Assembly (NCBI GenBank): GCA_002499455.1
Contig: DALN01000126.1
Span: 1 to 7,515, forward strand
Direction of reading: 5' to 3'
Source of the DNA: Methanoculleus sp. UBA77
GTDB lineage: Archaea > Halobacteriota > Methanomicrobia > Methanomicrobiales > Methanoculleaceae
Length of the DNA stretch: 7,515 nt
Shown here: piece by piece, positions 1 to 5,743 of the stretch
How the letters are laid out: the number at the start of each line of letters is the position of its first letter
Numbering within the stretch: position 1 is the stretch's first letter
Made by a program: the position numbers and the translations under genes
Notes under the pieces: model-generated
What the model was told of the DNA's origin: nothing
The model's input: only the letters and a program-made list of their open reading frames with translations
Database searches by the model: none

Positions 1-756
1 CGCATCCCCGTAGCCCGGGATCAGTGCGGCGAGGTTCAGCCCTGTCCCGACCAGGTCGCCCCGCGAGAGCGTCGCGGCGATGTCCCGGAGGTCCCCGATG
101 ACGATGACGCCGCTCGCGACCCAGCCGCCCAGGTAGAAGATGTTGGCATGGTCGTCGGCACCCCACTCGCCGAGGACGGCGCCGAGGAGGAACTCCCGGC
201 CCATCTCCAGCGGGCCATAGCGCTCCTCGAAGACCAGCGGGTCGTAGTCGGGATCGTACCACTCCTCGTAGCCGGAGTGGCCGTCACCGTCGGTGTCGGC
301 CGACCAGAGATCGGTGCCGATCTCCCATTCGAGGGCGTCGGAAAGCCCGTCGCCGTCGCTGCCCGGGTTGAGCGGGTCGCTCTCGATCGCATCCTCCAGG
401 TAGTCGTCGAGGCCGTCGCCGTCCGTGTCCGCCTTGTTCGGGTCGCTCCGCTGCTTGTAGTAGGTCTTCCCGCCTTCGGTGACCAGTTCTCCAGCCTCGT
501 AGCCGTCTGAAAGCCCGTCCCCGTCGGTATCGACCGCATACGGGTCAGGCGCATGCCAGTTGCCGAACCCGTCGCGATACCCGTTCTCGTAGATGTCCGG
601 CAGCCCGTCCCCGTCCAGGTCGTCATTGTTCAGGTCCGGTGTCAACCTGAAGTGGAGCGAACCGATTAGCGCAGTCTCGCTATGGATGGTGAGAGGCTCC
701 GCATCGCCGTAGCATGCTCTCCGGCGAGCCGGACACAGGGCAAGCGGACCACGCAA
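1..756 (-). CDS. Thrombospondin type 3 repeat protein, partial, 5' end unclear (possible remnant)
   Basis: The frame is open from just below a TGA at 760-762 to the left edge, so the C-terminus lies outside the window. It contains five Asp-rich repeats of the form D-x-D-G-D-G-x-x-D/G-x-x-E. This is the calcium-binding loop of thrombospondin type 3 repeats, usual in secreted or surface archaeal proteins. After the repeats comes a hydrophobic/glycine segment (about 1-190) containing ASGVIVIGDLRDIAATLSR and LIPGYGDA, which looks like a pre-toxin linker. No ATG or GTG lies in frame before the repeats. The coordinate given uses the only early TTG (754-756), which has no ribosome binding site. No signal peptide is visible, although such proteins are normally exported. 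The first 40 or so codons are less GC-rich at the third position than the rest. The repeats are certain. Whether this is an intact gene, a 5'-truncated remnant or a frameshifted gene is not. Confidence 0.65.
   Translation of the reverse strand, partial: MRGPLALCPARRRACYGDAEPLTIHSETALIGSLHFRLTPDLNNDDLDGDGLPDIYENGYRDGFGNWHAPDPYAVDTDGDGLSDGYEAGELVTEGGKTYYKQRSDPNKADTDGDGLDDYLEDAIESDPLNPGSDGDGLSDALEWEIGTDLWSADTDGDGHSGYEEWYDPDYDPLVFEERYGPLEMGREFLLGAVLGEWGADDHANIFYLGGWVASGVIVIGDLRDIAATLSRGDLVGTGLNLAALIPGYGDA
268..630 (-). repeat. Five thrombospondin type 3-like calcium-binding repeats (protein level)
   Basis: In minus-strand order the repeats lie at about 586-630 (DLDGDGLPD), 500-535 (DTDGDGLSD), 402-433 (DTDGDGLDD), 335-370 (GSDGDGLSD) and 270-303 (DTDGDGHSG). 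Spacing is about 90-100 bp between the first three and about 66 bp between the last three. The Asp positions match a calcium-binding DxDxDG loop. The last repeat has Gly where the others have the closing Asp. The binding role is inferred from the family. Confidence 0.85.
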
Positions 757-800
757 CCCTCATGCGCGCGCCTTGAGCGGGAGGAGAACCCGGAGACCCC

Positions 801-1913
801 TCAGGAGCCCCGCCGCCCCCGCGACTCCCCGATGAGATACCCGGCGTACGGCACCCTCGACACCGCCCGCACCACCGCATAACTCACCAGCACCGCCGCC
901 GCGAAGAGCACCGGGTAGGTCTCCCAGTCCGCCCACGAGAGCCCCGTGAGGGAGAACCAGAGGCTCGCGCCGGCGGCGATGACCAGCGGATGGACGAGGT
1001 AGATCCCGTAGGAGTGATCCCCGAACGATCGTGATGCGCCGCTGAGCCTCCCGCCGCCCCCCTCCAGCCACCAGGCCGCGAGGACGAGCGCGGCGATGAC
1101 CGGGACGTAGTAGAAGGGCTCGAGGATCCGGTAGATGCAGAAGACCGCAAGGGAGGTGCCGGCGAGGCTTCCCGATACGTACACAGCCCCCATCCAGATC
1201 CCGCCGAGGAGGAGCGCTCCCCCGCCGGCCGCGGCGAGGACCACCGCGGGGGAGAGGGACCGGAGCGTCGACCGGAACCCGTCGGTATGCCGGGCGACGT
1301 GGATCCCGGCTACAAAGTAGAAGAGGTGCGAGGGAAAGAGCCGGATCAGGACCGTGTACCACTCCGGGGCCACGAGGGCTCCGGCGAGGTGGGCGCCCGC
1401 GTTCCAGAGGCCGAGGAGGAAGAGGAGGGCGAGGAGGAGGTAGAGCGCCGCCCCTTCACGGTCGAAGAGGTCGTAGCCCCGGACGATCAGCGGGAAGAGG
1501 AGGTAGAGCTGGATGATGAGCGCAAAGAACCAGAGGTTGTAGGCGGCGGTCCCGAGCAGGAGGGCCTCCGCCACCCGCTCCGGGGAGGGCACCCCGGCAA
1601 GCCCGATCGTCCCCTCGACCGCGACAAGGAGGTAGAGGGCGGAGAAGACGAGGTAGGGGAGGAGGATCGTCTTCGCCCGGCGGCGGTAGAACTCCCGGAT
1701 CGAGAAATCGCCAGTATACCGCGCCGCGAGCACCCACCCGGAGATGAAGACGAAGACCGGGACCGCGAAGTGGGCGGCGATGTAGATGAAGACGTTCGTG
1801 AGCGCAAGCAGGTTCACGTCCGGGATCCGGGTGTAGTTCATCGATACATGGACGGCGATCACCGCGAGGGCGGCAATCCCCCGCATGTACTCGACCTCCC
1901 GGAACCAGACCAC
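801..1913 (-). CDS. Acyltransferase-3 family integral membrane protein
   Basis: The 370-residue protein is strongly hydrophobic, with roughly ten membrane segments. That matches the acyltransferase-3 family (PF01757; NodX/OafA-like), which O-acylates sugars or lipids at the cytoplasmic membrane, often in cell-surface glycan modification. The N-terminus has the family signature: Arg11, then ten residues, then His22 in the first membrane helix (MRGIAALAVIAVH), which is the catalytic R/K-X10-H motif. Other family-like stretches are the segment near residue 50 ending VFVFISGWVLAAR and the late SFGDHSYGIYLVHPLVI. The chosen start is GTG, with GAGGTG 8 nt upstream. An ATG at 1884-1886 also has a good GGAGGT, but would remove residues usually conserved before the Arg (REVEY). 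The substrate cannot be told from sequence. The gene is divergent from the PPC gene and lies 44 bp upstream of the TTG candidate of the repeat-protein frame. Confidence 0.9.
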   Translation of the reverse strand: MVWFREVEYMRGIAALAVIAVHVSMNYTRIPDVNLLALTNVFIYIAAHFAVPVFVFISGWVLAARYTGDFSIREFYRRRAKTILLPYLVFSALYLLVAVEGTIGLAGVPSPERVAEALLLGTAAYNLWFFALIIQLYLLFPLIVRGYDLFDREGAALYLLLALLFLLGLWNAGAHLAGALVAPEWYTVLIRLFPSHLFYFVAGIHVARHTDGFRSTLRSLSPAVVLAAAGGGALLLGGIWMGAVYVSGSLAGTSLAVFCIYRILEPFYYVPVIAALVLAAWWLEGGGGRLSGASRSFGDHSYGIYLVHPLVIAAGASLWFSLTGLSWADWETYPVLFAAAVLVSYAVVRAVSRVPYAGYLIGESRGRRGS

Positions 1914-1921
1914 TCCTGTTA

Positions 1922-1927
1922 CACCTC
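1922..1927 (-). promoter_or_regulatory. Ribosome binding site for the acyltransferase GTG start
   Basis: On the minus strand this reads GAGGTG, complementary to the archaeal 16S 3' end, with an 8-nt spacer to the GTG at 1911-1913. It supports the GTG start over the internal ATG at 1884-1886. Confidence 0.6.
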
Positions 1928-1957
1928 ACGACCGCCCGTCGGGCATAAACAGGGTTG

Positions 1958-1986
1958 CGGGCGGGTGTATATCAACCCCCCGCCCG
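1958..1986. repeat. Perfect 8-bp inverted repeat flanking a TATA-like core (candidate operator)
   Basis: CGGGCGGG at 1958-1965 and CCCGCCCG at 1979-1986 are exact reverse complements separated by 13 nt that contain GTATATCA. CCGCCCGTC also occurs as a direct repeat at 1932-1940 and 1980-1988. The first copy is part of an 11-nt palindrome, GCCCGTCGGGC, at 1934-1944. A repressor or activator binding here could control both divergent genes. In GC-rich DNA some of this may be chance. Confidence 0.4.
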
Positions 1987-2033
1987 TCCGGCGGCCGGTC
2001 AAGCACTTATCATCTCCGGCGACACTACCTATC

Positions 2034-2038
2034 AGGAG
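2034..2038 (+). promoter_or_regulatory. Ribosome binding site for the PPC gene
   Basis: AGGAG lies 9 nt before the ATG at 2048-2050. This fixes the start there rather than at the longer in-frame opening from 1955, which would translate promoter DNA. Confidence 0.6.
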
Positions 2039-2047
2039 AGTGAGTCC

Positions 2048-2497
2048 ATGCAGTACTCGGAAGGACAGGTCGGCAGGGTCTTCACCGTCCGGATCGACGA
2101 CGGGGAGGACTTCATCAGGGAGATCGAGCGGTTTGTGGCGGCGATGAACATCCAGAGCGGGATGATCCACTTCCTCGGCGCCGCCCGGAACGCAACGCTG
2201 GTGACGGGGCCAAAGGAGATGGTCGTCCCGCCGACGCCGCGGCGGGAGGAGATCTTCGGGGGCTGGGAACTCCTGGGATTTGCGACGATCCACCCCGGCG
2301 TCGAGGGGCCGTCCCTCCACATCCACACCGTCGCGGGGAAGGGGATACGGTCGCTTGCCGGGTGCCTCCGCGAGAAGGCGGAGGTCTACCTGGTGGTCGA
2401 GGCGATCGTCACGGAGTTCGTCGGGATCTCCGCCCGGCGGCTCCCCGACGAGGCGACCGGCGTCAACCTGCCGGTCTTTGACCGGGTACTCCCATGA
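2048..2497 (+). CDS. PPC (DUF296) domain protein
   Basis: The 149-residue protein is a single PPC domain (PF03479, DUF296), the fold shared with plant AT-hook PPC proteins and with stand-alone archaeal and bacterial proteins that form trimers. It opens with MQYSEGQVGRVFTVRID, typical of the archaeal subfamily. The metal-site motif LHIH gives His91 and His93. The third ligand position is Cys106 (AGCLRE), where plant-type proteins have GGHL; as I recall, this Cys is usual in the archaeal subfamily. Biochemical function is not established; annotations as DNA-binding rest mainly on the plant relatives, and no AT-hook is present here. The stop overlaps the ygiQ start as ATGA, so co-transcription and coupled translation are likely. 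Confidence 0.88.
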   Translation: MQYSEGQVGRVFTVRIDDGEDFIREIERFVAAMNIQSGMIHFLGAARNATLVTGPKEMVVPPTPRREEIFGGWELLGFATIHPGVEGPSLHIHTVAGKGIRSLAGCLREKAEVYLVVEAIVTEFVGISARRLPDEATGVNLPVFDRVLP

Positions 2498-4344
2498 GGG
2501 AACAGCCGGCGTTCCTCCCCATGAAGATGGAGGAGGCGGAACGGCTCGGCATCGACCAGTTCGACATCATCCTCATCTCCGGCGACGCCTACGTCGACCA
2601 CCCCTCCTTCGGGACGGCTCTCGTCGGGCGGGTGTTGTGGGACGCCGGCTACTCGGTCGGGGTCATCGCCCAGCCAGACTGGCGGGGCGATGCCGACTTC
2701 CGGCGCCTCGGGGAGCCCCGGCTCTTCTTCTCGGTCTCGTCCGGGAACGTCGACTCCCTGGTGAACGCCTTCACGCCGAACCTGAAGCGCCGGAGTTCGG
2801 ACGTCTACTCGCCGGGCGGGAGACTCCTCCGGCCCGACCGGGCGACCCTCGTCTACACCGACCGCATCCACGCCCTCTACCCGAAGACGCCGGTCGTCAT
2901 CGGCGGGATCGAGGCGAGCCTCCGGCGGTTCGCCCACTACGACTACTGGTCCGATTCGGTCCGGCAGGCCATCCTCGCCGACGCCCCAGCCGACCTCCTG
3001 GTCTTCGGGATGGGCGAGCGCCAGGTGGTCGCAATCGCCGACCGGCTCGCCGCCGGGGAACCGGTCGGGGCCCTCACCGATATCCCCGGCACCGCCCGCC
3101 GGGTGGACCTGAAGACCTGGCGGAGCATGGACCAGGCCGAATACGTCGTCCTCCCCGGCTACGCGGAGGTGAAGGAGGACCGGTATGCCTACGCACGGGC
3201 GTTCGCGCTCCACTACAACGAGCAGGACCCCATCCGGGGCCGGCCGGTGGCGCAGCCGCACCCGAAGACCGTCGTCATCCAGAACCCGCCGGCGATGCCC
3301 CTTTCGGGCCCGGAACTCGACCGGATCTACGAACTCCCCTACGCGCGGCGGGCCCACCCCGCCTACACCGAACCCATCCCGGCCCTCGAGCCGGTCCGGT
3401 TCTCGGTCGTCAGCCATAGGGGGTGCTTCGGTGCCTGCTCGTTCTGCGCCCTCACCCACCACCAGGGGCGGATCATCCAGAGCCGGAGCGTCGACTCGAT
3501 CGTCCGCGAGGTGGAACGGATGGCGGGGATGCCGGAGTTCACCGGGGTCGTCCAGGACGTCGGCGGGCCGACGGCAAACATGTACGGGATTCACTGCGGC
3601 AGGTGGGAGACCGCCGGCACCTGCCCCGACCGCCGCTGTATCGACTGCCCCGTCCTCGACCGCAGCCACGAGGAGCAGCTCCGCCTCCTCCGGCGCCTTG
3701 CGGAGATTCCCGGTGTGAAGCGGGTCTTCATCGCCTCGGGCATCCGCTACGACCTGATCGGCCCGGAGGACCGTGAGTACCTCGCGGAGGTCTGCGAGCG
3801 CCACGTCTCCGGGCACCTCAAGGTCGCCCCCGAACACGTCGCAGAGAGGGTCACGGCCTCTATGGGCAAACCCCCCCGTGAGGCCTTCGACGCCTTCAGG
3901 GAACGGTTCGAGGCCCTCCAGGCAGGGAAGAAGAAGCGGCAGTATCTCGTCCCCTACCTCATGTCCGGCCACCCGGGCTGCCGGATGGAGGATATGGTCG
4001 AGCTCGCCGAGTACGTCCGGGACACCGGGCTCTACACCGAACAGGTCCAGGACTTCACCCCGACGCCGATGAGCATATCGACGACCATCTACCACACAGG
4101 GCTCGATCCCTTCACCCTCGAGGAGGTCTACGTCCCGAAGGGCCGGGAGAAGAGGGTCCAGCGGGCGCTCATGCACTACCGCGATCCGGCGAACTACGCA
4201 CTCGTCTGCGAGGGGCTCCGGGCTGCCGGGAGGGAGGACCTCATCGGGAGCGCGTGGAACTGCCTCGTCCCGGCCCGGCCCGGAGGCGGCAGGCCTACCC
4301 GCGCAGGACCGAACCCACGGCAAACCCGGCGGCCGCCGCGATAA
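2494..4344 (+). CDS. ygiQ: YgiQ-family radical SAM protein
   Basis: The 616-residue protein belongs to the YgiQ (UPF0313) family of radical SAM enzymes, whose reaction is unknown. The N-terminal part (about 1-250) begins FLPMKMEEAERLG and contains ISGDAYVDHPSFGTALVGR, a region of the kind that precedes the radical SAM domain in B12-binding-like members. Family-typical stretches include VVIGGIEASLRRFAHYDYW. The radical SAM cluster motif is C311-x3-C315-x2-C318 (GCFGACSFCALTHHQGR). A second group, Cys368, Cys377, Cys382 and Cys385, follows DVGGPTANMYG and may bind another cluster or zinc. Family-typical blocks continue with KVAPEH and DFTPTPMSISTTIY. The family core seems to end at NCLVP, leaving a 23-residue Arg/Pro/Gly tail (594-616). 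The start overlaps the PPC stop. Length is normal for archaeal members; the E. coli protein is longer. Confidence 0.93.
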   Translation: MREQPAFLPMKMEEAERLGIDQFDIILISGDAYVDHPSFGTALVGRVLWDAGYSVGVIAQPDWRGDADFRRLGEPRLFFSVSSGNVDSLVNAFTPNLKRRSSDVYSPGGRLLRPDRATLVYTDRIHALYPKTPVVIGGIEASLRRFAHYDYWSDSVRQAILADAPADLLVFGMGERQVVAIADRLAAGEPVGALTDIPGTARRVDLKTWRSMDQAEYVVLPGYAEVKEDRYAYARAFALHYNEQDPIRGRPVAQPHPKTVVIQNPPAMPLSGPELDRIYELPYARRAHPAYTEPIPALEPVRFSVVSHRGCFGACSFCALTHHQGRIIQSRSVDSIVREVERMAGMPEFTGVVQDVGGPTANMYGIHCGRWETAGTCPDRRCIDCPVLDRSHEEQLRLLRRLAEIPGVKRVFIASGIRYDLIGPEDREYLAEVCERHVSGHLKVAPEHVAERVTASMGKPPREAFDAFRERFEALQAGKKKRQYLVPYLMSGHPGCRMEDMVELAEYVRDTGLYTEQVQDFTPTPMSISTTIYHTGLDPFTLEEVYVPKGREKRVQRALMHYRDPANYALVCEGLRAAGREDLIGSAWNCLVPARPGGGRPTRAGPNPRQTRRPPR

Positions 4345-4552
4345 ACCGGTTCGGGATCAGCGGGATGACGAGGGTCGTCACCGCGAGAGAGACGGCCATG
4401 TTCGGGACGGTGCCGGGGGTGACGACGGACTCGAGCGTCTGCATCGTGCAGGAACGCCATACGGGGTGTTCGGGCGGGGTCACCCTCTCCACCGCCCTCA
4501 TAACCGTCGAACGCCACGGACGCTCCTCAGTCAGACTCTGCCTGCACGTCAT
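4295..4552 (-). CDS. Small hydrophobic protein, unknown function
   Basis: I do not recognise this 85-residue frame. Its C-terminal half has two hydrophobic segments, about 53-67 (AVSLAVTTLVIPLIP) and 70-83 (FIAAAAGFAVGSVL), split by a short NR turn, as in a membrane hairpin. Third-position GC in this half is high, like the neighbouring genes, which argues for real coding. The start is uncertain. ATG at 4550-4552 lies 23 bp after the HNH-like gene and has no ribosome binding site. Internal ATGs at residues 18, 37 and 52 are alternatives, also without clear sites. The last 50 bp run antisense to the 3' end of ygiQ. It may be co-transcribed with the HNH-like gene upstream. Confidence 0.45.
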   Translation of the reverse strand: MTCRQSLTEERPWRSTVMRAVERVTPPEHPVWRSCTMQTLESVVTPGTVPNMAVSLAVTTLVIPLIPNRFIAAAAGFAVGSVLRG

Positions 4553-4575
4553 GATCGCTGATCTGACGCCGGATA

Positions 4576-4857
4576 CTACTTATGCCTATGGCCTGCACAC
4601 CATCTCCGGATCCGGCGCATCCGGTTCCGGTGGCAGAAAGGACAGAGAGCCTCGAAGTTACCTGGCGTGAGGGGGCCGCCGCAGATCGCGGGCTCGCGGA
4701 GGTCGAAGTGCGTCGACCCGGCGGCGAGGGGCGCGTTGCACCCGGCGCACCGGTAGCACTGCCGTTCGAGGACGGTCCGCACGACCTCGTCCGTGATATA
4801 CGCCCCTGCGGTGATCTCTTCTCCGGGATACCCTGTTGCCTGTGCTCCGCGCTCCAT
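4576..4857 (-). CDS. Small HNH-like zinc-binding protein
   Basis: The 93-residue protein has the zinc frame of an HNH endonuclease: C37-x2-C40 (CAGCNAPL), a Gly-Gly pair at 60-61, Asn67, then LCPFCHRNR with C72-x2-C75 and His76. The usual catalytic D-H pair of the first strand is replaced by H50-F-D52-L53, so nuclease activity is uncertain. The last 20 residues are rich in Arg and His, which could help bind nucleic acid. ATG at 4855-4857 is chosen because a TTTATG-like TATA element lies about 30 bp upstream, giving a short-leader transcript. The frame stays open further up to an ATG at 4888-4890 and a TTG at 4909-4911. It is convergent with ygiQ and divergent from the AIM24 gene. A treble-clef zinc protein without enzymatic activity is the alternative. 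Confidence 0.6.
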   Translation of the reverse strand: MERGAQATGYPGEEITAGAYITDEVVRTVLERQCYRCAGCNAPLAAGSTHFDLREPAICGGPLTPGNFEALCPFCHRNRMRRIRRWCAGHRHK

Positions 4858-5018
4858 GGACACATGGGGGAGGTACCCGGCCGGGGCCATAAACCTTGTG
4901 ATGGGGCCCAAGGCAGCAGCGGGGGGGTCTGAGACGTGCAGGAGATTTCAGGGAGGGAAGGAGGCTCCCGGCCGGATAAAGGGAAAACCTATTGTCCGGG
5001 GACAAAAAACGCATCAGT
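4858..5018. promoter_or_regulatory. Divergent intergenic region between the HNH-like and AIM24 genes
   Basis: Leftward, CATAAA at 4888-4893 reads TTTATG on the minus strand and is a possible TATA box for the HNH-like gene. Rightward, GGATAAAG at 4974-4981 or ACCTATTG at 4987-4994 could serve the AIM24 gene with a leader of roughly 5-16 nt. No convincing ribosome binding site precedes the AIM24 ATG, which fits a leaderless or short-leader message. CCCGGCCGG occurs twice (4876-4884 and 4967-4975), each followed within 4 nt by ATAAA. A run of seven G lies at 4921-4927. Promoter assignment is inference. Confidence 0.3.
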
Positions 5019-5711
5019 ATGCAGCATAAGATTACGGGAGACAACCTGCAGATGGTGACCCTGCACCTCGCTCCCGGCGAGAGCATCTGCGCCGAGGCCG
5101 GCGCCATGGTCAACATGAGCGGGAACATGCAGATGACCACCAACATGAAGGGCGGGCTCTTCAAGGGGTTGAAGAGGATGGTGACCGGCGAGGGGCTCTT
5201 CATGACCGAGTTCACCCCTATCGGGAAGGAAGGGTTCGTCTCGTTTGCCGGGAACGTCCCGGGCAAGATCTTCACCCTCAACCTTGCCGGGAACGAGTTC
5301 ATCGCCCAGAAAGACGCCTTCCTCTGCTCAGAACAGGGGATCGATCTCGATATCGCGTTCACGAAGCGGCTCCGGTCGGGCGCTTTCGGCGGCGAGGGAT
5401 TCATCCTCCAGCGCCTCTCGGGCAGCGGGACCGCGTTCCTCCACTGCTGCGGCGACATCATGGAGATGACGCTTGCGCCCGGCGAGGTCGTCAAGGTGGA
5501 GACCGGCCTCGTCGTCGGGTTCGAGAGCACCGTCGACTACAGCATTGCTCTCGCGGGCGGCGTGAAGACCGTCCTCTTCGGCGGTGAGGGGCTCTTCCTG
5601 ACGACGCTGACCGGGCCGGGCAAGGTCATCCTCCAGTCGATGGACGTCGCGAAACTCGCAAGTTCCCTGATCCCCTACCTCCCCATCCAGCACAACTCGT
5701 CGGGACGGTAG
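5019..5711 (+). CDS. AIM24 / TIGR00266 family protein
   Basis: The 230-residue protein matches the AIM24 family (PF01987, TIGR00266), all-beta proteins related in fold to the TRAP attenuator protein. The yeast member acts in mitochondrial inner-membrane organisation; prokaryotic members have no settled function. The family signature AEAGAMVNMSGNMQM lies near residues 25-39. Three internal Gly-rich repeats start GEGLFMTEF, GGEGFILQRL and GGEGLFLTTL, each followed about 8-10 residues later by a G-containing beta strand, the pseudo-threefold pattern of the family. There is no signal peptide or membrane segment. ATG 5019 is preferred to the in-frame TTG at 4992 because family members begin near this point. 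It is the first of three close plus-strand genes, 32 bp ahead of the DUF2117 gene. Confidence 0.88.
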   Translation: MQHKITGDNLQMVTLHLAPGESICAEAGAMVNMSGNMQMTTNMKGGLFKGLKRMVTGEGLFMTEFTPIGKEGFVSFAGNVPGKIFTLNLAGNEFIAQKDAFLCSEQGIDLDIAFTKRLRSGAFGGEGFILQRLSGSGTAFLHCCGDIMEMTLAPGEVVKVETGLVVGFESTVDYSIALAGGVKTVLFGGEGLFLTTLTGPGKVILQSMDVAKLASSLIPYLPIQHNSSGR

Positions 5712-5743
5712 CCTGATACTTCGCGAGGACAGATGAGTACCCG

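Larger units (their letters stand above)
1914..2047. promoter_or_regulatory. Divergent promoter region between the acyltransferase and PPC genes
   Basis: This 134-bp GC-rich spacer contains AT-rich islands that could be archaeal TATA boxes. GTATATCA at 1967-1974 is suitably placed for both directions: it predicts leaders of about 30 nt leftward and about 50 nt rightward, both keeping their ribosome binding sites. CATAAA at 1944-1949 (TTTATG on the minus strand) and CTTATC at 2006-2011 are alternatives, but each would put the transcript start at or past the ribosome binding site. The central TATA-like element sits in the loop of an inverted repeat. Element positions are seen; promoter activity is inferred. 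Confidence 0.4.

Noticed and set aside
36..626. Minus-strand frame giving Thr/Arg/Ser-rich protein with TGT-type runs
   Set aside because: It is an out-of-frame reading of the DxDGDG repeats; the correct frame shows the calcium-binding loops.
680..880. Small ORFs on both strands between the acyltransferase end and the repeat protein
   Set aside because: Neither has a ribosome binding site nor a recognisable or hydrophobic pattern, and both overlap the acyltransferase end.
1287..2147. A 286-codon plus-strand frame opposite the acyltransferase
   Set aside because: Its product is Glu/Asp/Arg-rich low complexity, and it crosses the divergent promoter into the PPC gene in the wrong frame.
2386..4323. 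A 645-codon open frame on the minus strand opposite ygiQ
   Set aside because: The plus-strand frame encodes a clear YgiQ protein with the CxxxCxxC motif. The antisense frame is Asp/Glu/Pro/Arg-rich with no domain pattern, as expected from high third-position GC.
4851..4867. CCATG-GACA-CATGG inverted repeat over the HNH-like start codon
   Set aside because: A 5-bp stem is too short to call a regulatory hairpin in GC-rich DNA.
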